Assembly: GCA_964396385.1 (NCBI GenBank)
Contig: CAYNFH010000251.1
Coordinates: 1 to 8,724, forward strand
Direction of reading: 5' to 3'
Source: CAYNFH01 sp964396385
Lineage (GTDB): Bacteria; Armatimonadota; Chthonomonadetes; Chthonomonadales; CAJBBX01
Length of the DNA stretch: 8,724 nucleotides
Below the pieces are notes generated by a model that worked only from the letters and a program-made list of their open reading frames with translations, was not told where the DNA came from and made no database searches. Positions 1 to 7,201 of this stretch are shown here, one piece after another; the first letter of the stretch is position 1, and every line of letters starts with the position of its first letter. Position numbers and translations under genes: made by a program.

Positions 1-145
1 TGCAGACCTCGGTGGTGACGGTGAATCCAGGCGGGACAGGAAGTCCGAGATTCGTCATCTCGGCGAGGTTGGCGCCTTTGCCGCCGAGCAGGTCGCGCAT
101 TTTGGCGTTGCCCTCATGGAAGAGGTAGACGCGCTTGTCTGCCAT
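1..145 (-). CDS. ppdK: Pyruvate, phosphate dikinase, N-terminal fragment (runs off the left edge)
   Basis: Reading the minus strand from the ATG at 145 gives 48 codons before the window edge. They match the N-terminus of pyruvate phosphate dikinase: a VYLF strand at residues 6-9, then GGKGANLAEM at 21-30, then GLPVPPGFT at 34-42. This is the start of the ATP-grasp nucleotide-binding domain, and Lys23 is the phosphate-contacting lysine of the family. The cytoplasmic enzyme interconverts pyruvate, ATP and phosphate with PEP, AMP and pyrophosphate. A GGAGG Shine-Dalgarno (156-160) lies 10 nt upstream of the ATG and supports this start. Phosphoenolpyruvate synthase shares the fold, but its N-terminus lacks this VYLF...MRDLLGGKGANLAEM arrangement. 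No strong promoter is visible; a lone TACACT on the minus strand (202-197) is a weak -10 candidate. Only the first few percent of the gene is present, so catalytic completeness cannot be judged. Confidence 0.93.
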   Translation of the reverse strand, partial: MADKRVYLFHEGNAKMRDLLGGKGANLAEMTNLGLPVPPGFTVTTEVC

Positions 146-321
146 GGTAGGTAATCCTCCGGTGCTGCGGTGATTCAGGTTTGCAATGCCAGAATCAGTG
201 TACCCCGCGCGTCCCCCGGGCGGCGGAGACAATCCGGGGTGAGGGCCTGCAGCGCGTACGGCGGAGATTCGCTCTTGCAGCCGAATCGTTTCTGGTCAGG
301 ACGTGCCCGCGCAGGATTCAG
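146..321. other. Intergenic gap between the ppdK start and the propeller-phosphatase stop
   Basis: This 176-bp gap lies between two minus-strand genes. It holds the ppdK Shine-Dalgarno (156-160) and a short inverted repeat (GATTCG at 266-271, CGAATC at 282-287). The repeat has no T-run on the minus-strand side, so it is not a convincing terminator for the gene that stops at 322. No small ORF with a good ribosome site was found. Confidence 0.5.
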
Positions 322-2922
322 CTAATCGTCATCGTCCGCACTAAAGCGACTTGCGGGGAACGGAGTGTGGGGATGGGCCGCGTGCCAGGCGGCGCGGGCA
401 ACCACGTCCGGGCGCGCCCGGTCCATGCTGGACCAGTCCTGCCTCCCGGAGGCCCTCGCCAGCCGTCGGGTCTCGCCATGGAGGGCCCGCGGCTGCGGGT
501 TCATGTCGTCCAGCGGCACCCGGTTGGGCCGGTAGGTATAGGGCGTGAATTCCGGCGTGGAGGTGAAGCAGGCGGTGAGCGGCGTCGCGCTGGCGTCGAA
601 CCGCGTCATGGGCGAAAGGCCCAGCACCAGCTCGATCGTCCGCGCAAAGGAGGTGTGGTTGTATGGCTCGCTCACCACGGCGTGCCTCCGCGTGTACGCG
701 GAGATGCACTGCGCCACGGTCCGATGGCCGTCCACGTGGTCCAGGCCGAACTGCGAATCGTCCTCGATCACCAGGATGAGCGTATCCTTCCAGAACCGGG
801 AGTGGGAGATGCCGTCCACGATGCGGCCCAGCGCAAGGTCGTTATCTGCCACCATGGATCGCGGCTTGGGGTAGCCCGGGTCCGTGCCGGTGGTGTGGTC
901 GCAGGGCAGCAGCAGCATGCAGAAGGAGGGCATGCCGCCGTTCCGCTCCCACTGCGCCATGTCCTCCAGGAACAGCGACGCACGGTACTGGTCGGAGACG
1001 GTGATGGGCCAGCCCACGTACCAGTCGCGCAGAAAGGGCCGCAGCGCGGCGCAGTCCGTGTGCGGATGGATCCGGTAGTGATGGGTCCCGGACTGGTACT
1101 CCTGCCAGAGCTGCGTCCAGGTGGGTTGCTTGCCGGTGTCGGGGTCCATCACTTCCGGCTTGTTGACGAACTCGCCGTACACGTGCTCGCTCAACCCCCT
1201 GCGCTTCACGGCGTTCCAGAGGAAGCCGCGCGGCGAGTACGCCAGCGGGTCGCCGCCGTCAAACGGGTAGCTGCGTATGTTGGCGCTGTAGTTCTGCTCC
1301 GTATAGGCATTGGCCGCGGCGGAGTCCACCCACTGATGGCCGTCCGCGGAGTTGGTGCCGCTCGTGTAGGTGTTGTCCAGCAGGACGAACTCGCGGGCCA
1401 GGGCGTGCTCGTTAGGCGTCACCTGCTCCCCAAAGAGGGTCAGCGCCTTGTCGCCGTTTCCCTCCGGCATGTCGCCCAGGTCCAGATCGTAGGTGTGGTT
1501 CTCCTTGATGACGTAGACCACGTGCTTGAACACGGAAGGCTCGCCCAGCCGCTCCGGCACCGGCACGGGCAGCGCCGTGATGCGGCGGGGCAGTGCCGGA
1601 AGGGCGTCCTCCGCGGGCTGAAAGGCGGTCTGCCCATTGAGTGGCACAAACTGAACCACCCCCACGCTGCTGTGGACGCCGTAGCCCTTTGGGGCGTTCT
1701 CCGGCCGCGCGCCGATGCCCTTGGCGCTGGCAATGTAGAGCATGCCGCTCCGCTGTGCCACGGCAATAGGGAACCACCCGGTGCTGAGCGTGCGCATGCT
1801 GGCGTCGCTCCGGTCTACCAGCCGGTATTCGACCACACGGTTCGCCCCGCCGCAAGCCGTATAGAGCGCCTGTCCGTCGTCCGCCAGCGCGCAGGAGGTG
1901 GGCATTGCGCCGTAATGGATCAAACTGTCTGGACTGGGAAGCTCGGTCGCTACTCCGGAGTCCACGCGCACGCTGTACACACGGTCGTCGTCGGAGCTCG
2001 CCACGTAGAGAGTCTGGCAATCGCGGGAGAGCGCCATGCCGGAAGGCTGCCGCCCCACTTCTATCTCGCGCGTCTGGAAGGTCTCGGTGTCCACTACGGT
2101 GATGCTGCCGCCGCGCGCCGCATCCGTTGCGGGGTCTACCCGTACGGGGCTTCCGGCCGAAGGCTCGGAGTGGTCCGAGGCAGACGGAGCGTGGCCGCCG
2201 CGGTTGGCGACGAAGAGCGTACCGCCATCCGGCGAGAGCAGTACGTTGCGGGGCGCCACGCCTACCGGCAAGCTACTTACCACCCGCTCCTGCTCTAGGT
2301 CCACCACGGCGACGCGGTTGCGGATGCCCAGGGCCGCGTAGAGGCGGCGGCCGTCTGGCGATACGGCCAGGCCGGCGATCTCCGGATTGGGGCTCAGCTC
2401 TACCTGCTTTCCGTCCGACACCCTCCCCATCTGGCCTGCCCTGTTAGGAGAAGACGCCCCAGGACCGGAGGGGGCGGCATCGGCTGGCGAGTCCTCTACC
2501 GGCAGATCGCCATCCCGCTTCCACCGCAGCACCAGCCGGCGCAGCCGGAGCACGCGCCCCCTGGCGCCGGACACATAGAGCGTGTGACTGTCGGGCGACC
2601 AGGCGATGCCCAGCGCGGCCGGCTGGATCGACATTTCATCCAGCCGCTCGCCCTGCGCGCTGAAGAACGCGACGCGGTTGGTGCAGAGCACCGCCACCAT
2701 CTGGCCATCTGGGGAGACCGCCAGGTCCTTGGGGCGCGCCCCGTCGATGCGGCGCACAATGCCCGTAGGGCGCACCGTCTGGTTGGTCGGCACCAGGTAG
2801 CGGCCGTCGGGCTGGAGGCCCATCGTGCCGCCCGGCGCCGTGCGCGCCAGGATACCGTAGGCGCAGAGCGCGACGAGCGAAAAGGTGAGGATGGCGGCGA
2901 TACGGGTGATTTGGAACGTCAT
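322..2922 (-). CDS. Exported YncE-like beta-propeller fused to a PF04185-type phosphoesterase
   Basis: The 866-residue protein has three parts. Residues 7-26 are a hydrophobic signal or anchor segment. Residues about 55-430 form a YVTN/YncE-type beta-propeller with repeated SPDG/LYVA units, for example SPDG at 70, 188 and 230, LYVSG at 115, LFVAN at 236, LYVAS at 305 and LYIAS at 395. Low-complexity inserts at about 140-175 and 243-272 interrupt it. Residues about 465-810 are an alkaline-phosphatase-superfamily phosphoesterase with ENHTYD (474-479), ADGHQW (526-531) and EDDSQFGLDHVDGHRT (720-735). The E-N and E-D-D residues are the likely metal ligands by analogy with acid phosphatase AcpA. 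This matches the family annotated as bifunctional YncE/alkaline phosphatase. It probably hydrolyses a phosphoester outside the cytoplasm; the substrate is unknown. The C-terminus is acidic (SADDDD). The ATG at 2922 gives a complete signal segment but has only a weak Shine-Dalgarno. The gene diverges from the glycoside hydrolase gene. Confidence 0.9.
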   Translation of the reverse strand: MTFQITRIAAILTFSLVALCAYGILARTAPGGTMGLQPDGRYLVPTNQTVRPTGIVRRIDGARPKDLAVSPDGQMVAVLCTNRVAFFSAQGERLDEMSIQPAALGIAWSPDSHTLYVSGARGRVLRLRRLVLRWKRDGDLPVEDSPADAAPSGPGASSPNRAGQMGRVSDGKQVELSPNPEIAGLAVSPDGRRLYAALGIRNRVAVVDLEQERVVSSLPVGVAPRNVLLSPDGGTLFVANRGGHAPSASDHSEPSAGSPVRVDPATDAARGGSITVVDTETFQTREIEVGRQPSGMALSRDCQTLYVASSDDDRVYSVRVDSGVATELPSPDSLIHYGAMPTSCALADDGQALYTACGGANRVVEYRLVDRSDASMRTLSTGWFPIAVAQRSGMLYIASAKGIGARPENAPKGYGVHSSVGVVQFVPLNGQTAFQPAEDALPALPRRITALPVPVPERLGEPSVFKHVVYVIKENHTYDLDLGDMPEGNGDKALTLFGEQVTPNEHALAREFVLLDNTYTSGTNSADGHQWVDSAAANAYTEQNYSANIRSYPFDGGDPLAYSPRGFLWNAVKRRGLSEHVYGEFVNKPEVMDPDTGKQPTWTQLWQEYQSGTHHYRIHPHTDCAALRPFLRDWYVGWPITVSDQYRASLFLEDMAQWERNGGMPSFCMLLLPCDHTTGTDPGYPKPRSMVADNDLALGRIVDGISHSRFWKDTLILVIEDDSQFGLDHVDGHRTVAQCISAYTRRHAVVSEPYNHTSFARTIELVLGLSPMTRFDASATPLTACFTSTPEFTPYTYRPNRVPLDDMNPQPRALHGETRRLARASGRQDWSSMDRARPDVVARAAWHAAHPHTPFPASRFSADDDD

Positions 2923-3001
2923 CAGAGGTACCAGGGTGAAGGGTCTAATAGCCCGTCAAGTGAAATTAGATGGAGGTGAGCACCCGAGTAGCCCCGCGCC
3001 G

Positions 3002-3017
3002 GGTGGCCCGGGCCACC
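3002..3017. repeat. Perfect 16-bp palindrome in the divergent region
   Basis: GGTGGCCCGGGCCACC is its own reverse complement with no mismatch or spacer. It lies between the divergent starts at 2922 (minus) and 3066 (plus), about 48 bp upstream of the preferred glycoside hydrolase start. A dimeric repressor operator is possible, but in DNA this GC-rich one such palindrome per window could arise by chance. If the plus gene starts at 2970 instead, the palindrome is coding. Confidence 0.4.
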
Positions 3018-3055
3018 TCTGCGGCGGGCAGGGTGTTGGCTCCTCCCCGTGGAAC

Positions 3056-3059
3056 GAGG
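3056..3059 (+). promoter_or_regulatory. Ribosome binding site that favours the 3066 start
   Basis: GAGG sits 6 nt upstream of the ATG at 3066. The first residues from that ATG form a clean hydrophobic signal segment. The ATG 96 nt upstream (2970) has no purine-rich site at suitable spacing, since the GGAGGTGAG there lies inside and after it. This supports 3066, although an intermediate GTG start at 3033 cannot be excluded. Confidence 0.55.
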
Positions 3060-3065
3060 CGCTAT

Positions 3066-5435
3066 ATGGGACTGAATACTATACTCGCAACCTTTCTGCT
3101 CCTTCTGCCGGCCCAAATCTCTTGTTGCCGGTCACCACAGGATGATTCCAATATGCGGTCTCACCGCCTGGTTGTGCAGGGGAGACCCGCCGGCGCGCGG
3201 TGCTACTGGTGGGCGGGACTGCACGAAGTGGACCAGCACGGATTGCGGTCGCTGGTAGGCGCGGACGGAGTCGCCGACCTGGTGCAGCGAGCAGGCAGGC
3301 GCTGCCTGGTGGACCGGCCAGATACGAATCCCTCCTCTACCTATCTCTACTTCAAGCTGGACAACCCGGCGCAGTTCACGAGCCGGCCGGCCTACGTCTC
3401 CGTCCGCTACCTGGACGAGGCGGTTGGGCCATCCATAACGCTGGAATATGACAGCGCTACCGGCGACGATCTCGCCGCCAGGTACCGGCCCGCGGAGGAT
3501 CAGGCCGGCGGCTGGAGGACGGGACGCGGCGCCTGGCGCAGGGCGGTGTTCCGGCTGGAGCGGCCCCGCTTCGCGGGAAGTGAGAACCTGGGGGCGGACT
3601 TCCGGCTCTCAGGAGGCAGGCTGTGCGTTTCCGCCGTGAGCGTGGAGCGGCGGAGGCCGGAGGACTGGGACGCTGTGGCACGAATGGATGTAAGCGACGT
3701 GAAGCCCCTCGTACAAATCGGGCCGGGCGGGCAGCTTATCATAGGTGGGTTCGATCCCGCGCACGCTTCCGACGCCGTGCCGCAGTCCCACGCGCTGGAG
3801 GCGGCCGTGCCGGCCCTGAAGTCGCTGGGCGTCACCAGCCACGAGGGGTACGTGCGGTGGAACCTGTGTGAGGTAGCGCCGGGCCGGTTCGACTGGAGCG
3901 TATACGACCGGTTCGTGGAGATCTACCGCAAGCACGGGCTCAAATGGGTGCCCTTCCTCATCTGCGGCTCCGCCTACTCCCTGCCTGACTGGTACTACCA
4001 TAGCGCGGAGAAGCAGGGATACGTCTGCCTGGAGCACGGGCAGGAGTGCGACGTGCAGTCCCTCTGGAACCCCGCCATGAAGGAGCACGTGCGACGGTTC
4101 ATCCGGGCGTTCTGCGAACACTATGGCAAGAGCGGCGTCATAGAGTCCATCCTGCTGGGCATCACCGGCAACTATGGTGAGGCCATCTACCCTGTGACGG
4201 GCAATGACTGGACGGCCGACATCCACGGCCCGTACCACACGCATCCCGGCTACTGGGCGGGAGACCGCTATGCGGTGGCGAGCTTCCAGACCTGGCTGGC
4301 CCGCAAGTACGGCGGCAGCGACCGGCTGCGGGAGGCATGGGGGCCCGGGGCGCCGGACCTGGCTCACGCGCGCCCATTCCTGCGCAAGGACGCGCCGAAT
4401 GAGCGAGCCTGGCTGGACTTTGTGGACTGGTACATCGACTCCATGACCCAATGGGCGCGATTCTGGCTGCACGAGACGCGCGCCCACTTCAGCGGGGATA
4501 TCTATCTCTGTACGGGCGGGCACGCGCCGCCGGAGCACGGCTCCGACTTCGGCGAGCAGTGCAAGGCGGCGGCGGAGATACACGGCGGGGTGCGCATTAC
4601 CAACGAGGGCAGCGACTACCGGACCAACTTCTCGCTCACCCGCTGGGTCGCCTCCGCCGGGCGGCAGTACGGGGCGTACTTCAGCTTCGAGCCGGCCGGG
4701 GGCGTGGATCCCCACGGGGTGGTAGCTCGCATCTACAACGCCACGGCCTCCGGCGCCCGCGGGCTGCACTACTACTTCCCCAATCTGTTCGGTTCCGAGC
4801 AGGCGCGGCAGAGCTTCGTGAAGTACGGCGGGGAGTACCGGCAGCGGAAGCCGTTAGTGGAGATAGGGGTCTACTATCCGGAGACATTCATCCGGCTGCA
4901 CGGGAATGACTTCCTGGGTTACGTTCAGCCACTGCGGGACCGGTTCGACTTCGACTACCTCAGTGACCAGCAGATCCTGGATGGCGGCCTCAAACGCGTG
5001 CGTGCGCTGGTGCTGCTGCACGGGAACGTGAGCTCTCGGGAGGTGTGGAGCGCCGTCACGGAGTGGGTGCGATCAGGGGGGCTGCTGCTGGCGCCAGACG
5101 GCATGGGGCCGCTCCAGACGGTGGAGGGAGATGGCTCCGCGCAGGCGGCGCTGTTCGGTCCGGCCGCCGCGAGGGGCAGGGGCCGTGCGCTGCTCTTTCA
5201 CAGCGGCGGTCGCAGCGCCGACTATCGCGATTGGCTGGCCCGCACGCTGGCGGACGCGCCGGAGCTTTCGGAGGAATCCCGCGCCATGCTCCGCGCGGAC
5301 GGCCGGGAGGACAACGTCTTCGTCACCCTCACCGCGGACCACCACCTCCTCTGGCTCAACTACACGTCAGCGGAGGTCTCAAAGCCCGGCGTACAGCTCG
5401 CCCCCTTCAGCTTCACCGACCAAAAGCTGCCGTAG
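3066..5435 (+). CDS. Secreted GH14/GH42-like glycoside hydrolase
   Basis: From the ATG at 3066 the protein has 789 residues. Residues 4-19 are a hydrophobic export signal followed by Cys-Cys (20-21), but QIS-C is a poor lipobox. Residues about 80-190 look like a beta-sandwich, carbohydrate-binding-like domain. Residues about 215-570 look like a TIM barrel: GGFD (217-220), GVTSHEGYVRWNLCE (245-259), GRFDWSVYDRF (263-273), LKWVPFLICGSAY (282-294), GITGNYGEAIYP (355-366), then ITNEG (501-505) and SFEPAGG (530-536). Glu362 is the likely acid/base, resembling the AGELRYP loop of beta-amylases. Glu504 or Glu532 could be the nucleophile or base. Residues about 588-670 resemble the class I amidotransferase-like trimerisation domain of GH42 enzymes (ALVLLHGN, VRSGGLLLAPDG). 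The protein probably cleaves a sugar polymer or oligosaccharide outside the cytoplasm. Substrate and exact family are uncertain, and the classic GH-A Asn-Glu pair is not seen. Confidence 0.78.
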   Translation: MGLNTILATFLLLLPAQISCCRSPQDDSNMRSHRLVVQGRPAGARCYWWAGLHEVDQHGLRSLVGADGVADLVQRAGRRCLVDRPDTNPSSTYLYFKLDNPAQFTSRPAYVSVRYLDEAVGPSITLEYDSATGDDLAARYRPAEDQAGGWRTGRGAWRRAVFRLERPRFAGSENLGADFRLSGGRLCVSAVSVERRRPEDWDAVARMDVSDVKPLVQIGPGGQLIIGGFDPAHASDAVPQSHALEAAVPALKSLGVTSHEGYVRWNLCEVAPGRFDWSVYDRFVEIYRKHGLKWVPFLICGSAYSLPDWYYHSAEKQGYVCLEHGQECDVQSLWNPAMKEHVRRFIRAFCEHYGKSGVIESILLGITGNYGEAIYPVTGNDWTADIHGPYHTHPGYWAGDRYAVASFQTWLARKYGGSDRLREAWGPGAPDLAHARPFLRKDAPNERAWLDFVDWYIDSMTQWARFWLHETRAHFSGDIYLCTGGHAPPEHGSDFGEQCKAAAEIHGGVRITNEGSDYRTNFSLTRWVASAGRQYGAYFSFEPAGGVDPHGVVARIYNATASGARGLHYYFPNLFGSEQARQSFVKYGGEYRQRKPLVEIGVYYPETFIRLHGNDFLGYVQPLRDRFDFDYLSDQQILDGGLKRVRALVLLHGNVSSREVWSAVTEWVRSGGLLLAPDGMGPLQTVEGDGSAQAALFGPAAARGRGRALLFHSGGRSADYRDWLARTLADAPELSEESRAMLRADGREDNVFVTLTADHHLLWLNYTSAEVSKPGVQLAPFSFTDQKLP

Positions 5436-5441
5436 CGGCTT
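5424..5441 (+). terminator. Possible weak terminator hairpin over the glycoside hydrolase stop codon
   Basis: AAGCTGC (5424-5430) pairs with GCGGCTT (5435-5441) through a CGTA loop, giving six Watson-Crick pairs and one T-G wobble. The TAG stop (5433-5435) falls inside the hairpin. Only an imperfect T-rich stretch (TTGTATAAT) follows, so it may be an inefficient terminator or an accidental structure. Confidence 0.3.
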
Positions 5442-5448
5442 GTATAAT
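5441..5448 (+). promoter_or_regulatory. Candidate promoter (TG-TATAAT) for the Uma2 gene
   Basis: A consensus TATAAT (5443-5448) is immediately preceded by TG, close to an extended -10. No good -35 is seen at 16-18 nt spacing (the region reads ACCAAAA). It would start transcription near 5455, giving a leader of about 30 nt that contains the GAGGT ribosome site (5476-5480). An exact TATAAT is rare in sequence this GC-rich and it falls just after the previous stop codon. Confidence 0.5.
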
Positions 5449-5486
5449 GGTCCTGTATCCGGCAATCCGGCCAGCGAGGTCAACCT

Positions 5487-6086
5487 ATGGTATTGGCGGC
5501 AGACAACAGAATCGAGACCGAAGAGTACTCCCCCAGGCGGTTCACGCTGGAAGAGTTCTACCGCATGGGCAAGGCGGGGCTGTTCCAGGACGAGCGCGTG
5601 GAGCTGGTGGAGGGGGAGATCGTCTGCATGAGTCCGATAGGGCCGGAGCATGATGCAGGTGTTGACCTTATCGCGGAGGCCATTCGCGCGGCGTTCGTCG
5701 GGGCATTCCGAGTGAGAGTCCAATCCACTGTGCAGGTAGCACGTACCTCCGACCTTCACCCCGACATCGCGGTGGTAGTGGGCCGGGCGCGAGACTACTC
5801 GCGTGCGCATCCCCAAACCGCTGTCCTCGTGGTGGAGGTTGCGGAGACCTCGTTGCAGTATGACCGCCGGGTCAAGACGGCGTTATACGCTCGCGCGAAT
5901 GTGCCGGAATACTGGATCGTGAACCTCAAGGAGCGCCAGTTGGAGGTCTACCTTGAATCGGAGGAGATTCCGGACCGCCCCCGCGGATATGGGTATCGTA
6001 CCTCCCACGTCTACAAGCCAGGCGACATCGTCTCCCCTCTGGGTGCGCCCTCCGCTATCATCAAGGTAGAAGACCTCTTGCCCTAG
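5487..6086 (+). CDS. Uma2 family endonuclease (PD-(D/E)XK fold, DUF820)
   Basis: The 199-residue protein has the Uma2/DUF820 signature in order: FTLEEFYRM (19-27), RVELVEGEIVCMSPIGPEH (37-55), HPDIAVVVG (91-99), VLVVEVAETS (113-122) and PEYWIVNL (140-147). In the PD-(D/E)XK fold Asp93, Glu117 and probably Lys130 would form the metal-dependent active site, and all are present, so the protein looks intact. Its length is normal for the family. The biological role of Uma2 proteins is poorly defined; they occur in many copies in cyanobacteria, Deinococcus, Chloroflexi and Armatimonadota. The ATG at 5487 has GAGGT (5476-5480) 6 nt upstream. The gene seems to have its own promoter and ends tail-to-tail with the oxidoreductase gene, so it is probably a single-gene unit. 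Confidence 0.92.
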   Translation: MVLAADNRIETEEYSPRRFTLEEFYRMGKAGLFQDERVELVEGEIVCMSPIGPEHDAGVDLIAEAIRAAFVGAFRVRVQSTVQVARTSDLHPDIAVVVGRARDYSRAHPQTAVLVVEVAETSLQYDRRVKTALYARANVPEYWIVNLKERQLEVYLESEEIPDRPRGYGYRTSHVYKPGDIVSPLGAPSAIIKVEDLLP

Positions 6087-7171
6087 TCCGCTGCATTCAG
6101 CCAGAGGTCTGCCGGCTTCTTGCCGGGCGGCGGAGTGAAAGGCAGCTCCACGCGGCGGCCGGAACCTGCCGCCGCATAGCCCGCGAAGAGGATCTCCAGC
6201 ACGGTGCGGCCGTCCTCGGCGGTCACGCGGGGCGTGACGCCGTCCGCGATGCAGGCGGTGAAGTGCTCAAACTCCGCGGGATAGCCGGAGTTGAACATCT
6301 CCTCGAACATGGTGAAGGTCCAGCCGCGCGTCGTGTCCGCCTTCTCCACCGCATAGCCGTAGCCAGTGCTGCTGTACGTGAGGATGGAGCTGCCGCGCAG
6401 GAGGTCCGCATAGGCCACTCCGTTGGAGCCGTATATCTCCGTCGCGTCCTCCATGCCGCCGAACTTGGCCCAGCTATCCTCTATCATGGCCGTCGCCCCG
6501 CCCTCGAACTCTACAATGAGGATGCTGTTGTCCTCGCCGCGGGTCCGCTCCTTCCAGACGTAGGTGCCCAGATGCGCGTATACGCTCCTGGCACGCGGAC
6601 GGCCCAGCACCCAGCGGGCGTACTCCACGCCGTGGCAGCCCATGTCCATCATCGCGCCGCCGCCGCTGCGGGAGACGTCCCAGAACCAGGGCGAATGGGG
6701 GCCGCTGTGCTTCTCGCTCTGCTTCACCAGGTAGACTTGGCCCAGCGCGCCGTCGTCCACCAGCTCCTTGGCGCGCACGTACTTGGGGGCGAACAGCAGC
6801 TCCTCCGCGTATAGGAGCAGGACCCCGGCCTCGCGGCAGGCGGCGATCATGGCATCCGCTTCCTCCAGCGTGGTGCAGAGCGGCTTCTCACAGATGACGT
6901 GCTTGCCGGCCTGTGCGGAGGCGACCGTGACCTCCCGGTGCAGGTCGTTGGGGATGCCCAGCACGACGGTGTCGACGTCCTTCTGCTCCAGGAGCTTGCG
7001 ATAGTCGGAGTAGTGGTTGGGGATGCGGTGTTTGGCGGCGAATGCTTCGGCATTAGCCGGTGTGGAGGAGGCAACCGCCGTGACCTCCGCACGGGCCACG
7101 CGCGCCAGGCTCTCCGCGTGGATGGTGGAGACAAAACCGGAGCCGATCAGTCCGTACCGCACCCTGTCCAT
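6083..7171 (-). CDS. Gfo/Idh/MocA family NAD(P)-dependent oxidoreductase
   Basis: The 362-residue protein opens with a Rossmann dinucleotide-binding motif, YGLIGSGFVSTIHAESL (6-22). The family's EKP motif follows in HVICEKPLCTTLEEA (91-105), where Lys96 is the conserved lysine. The C-terminal domain carries GGGAMMDMGCHGVEYARWVLG (170-190) with the usual Asp176 and His180 active-site positions. The fold is complete and of typical length. Family members oxidise or reduce sugars, inositols and related polyols in the cytoplasm with NAD(P); the exact substrate cannot be read from sequence. The ATG at 7171 is chosen because GGAGGG (7177-7182) lies 5 nt upstream and it puts the Rossmann motif at the N-terminus. 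An in-frame ATG at 7225 would add 18 unrelated residues. The gene converges on the Uma2 gene and diverges from the small membrane-protein gene. Confidence 0.93.
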   Translation of the reverse strand: MDRVRYGLIGSGFVSTIHAESLARVARAEVTAVASSTPANAEAFAAKHRIPNHYSDYRKLLEQKDVDTVVLGIPNDLHREVTVASAQAGKHVICEKPLCTTLEEADAMIAACREAGVLLLYAEELLFAPKYVRAKELVDDGALGQVYLVKQSEKHSGPHSPWFWDVSRSGGGAMMDMGCHGVEYARWVLGRPRARSVYAHLGTYVWKERTRGEDNSILIVEFEGGATAMIEDSWAKFGGMEDATEIYGSNGVAYADLLRGSSILTYSSTGYGYAVEKADTTRGWTFTMFEEMFNSGYPAEFEHFTACIADGVTPRVTAEDGRTVLEILFAGYAAAGSGRRVELPFTPPPGKKPADLWLNAAD

Positions 7172-7176
7172 GGGAA

Positions 7177-7182
7177 CCCTCC
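7177..7182 (-). promoter_or_regulatory. Ribosome binding site fixing the oxidoreductase start at 7171
   Basis: On the minus strand GGAGGG is followed by TTCCC and then ATG, a 5-nt spacer. It decides in favour of the 7171 start over the longer ORF that opens at 7225. Confidence 0.75.
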
Positions 7183-7201
7183 GCAGTGCCGCCCCGTTGC
7201 A

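Noticed and set aside
266..287. Inverted repeat GATTCG/CGAATC as a terminator for the propeller-phosphatase gene.
   Set aside because: It has only six pairs with a 10-nt loop, and no T-run follows on the minus strand.
181..2298. A 705-codon open frame on the plus strand.
   Set aside because: It lies antisense to the well-supported propeller-phosphatase gene, is Arg/Val/Gly/His-rich with no recognisable domain, and is the expected mirror of GC-rich codon use.
3609..4769. A 386-codon open frame on the minus strand.
   Set aside because: It is antisense to the glycoside hydrolase barrel, has no family motif or plausible ribosome site, and has shadow-like composition.
6112..6126. CCGGC-TTCTT-GCCGG hairpin as a terminator for the Uma2 gene.
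   Set aside because: The stem is short, there is no T-run, and it lies in codons for the conserved-looking end of the oxidoreductase.
6263..6814. A 183-codon plus-strand frame within the oxidoreductase gene.
   Set aside because: It is antisense to the Gfo/Idh/MocA C-terminal domain and has no supporting motif.
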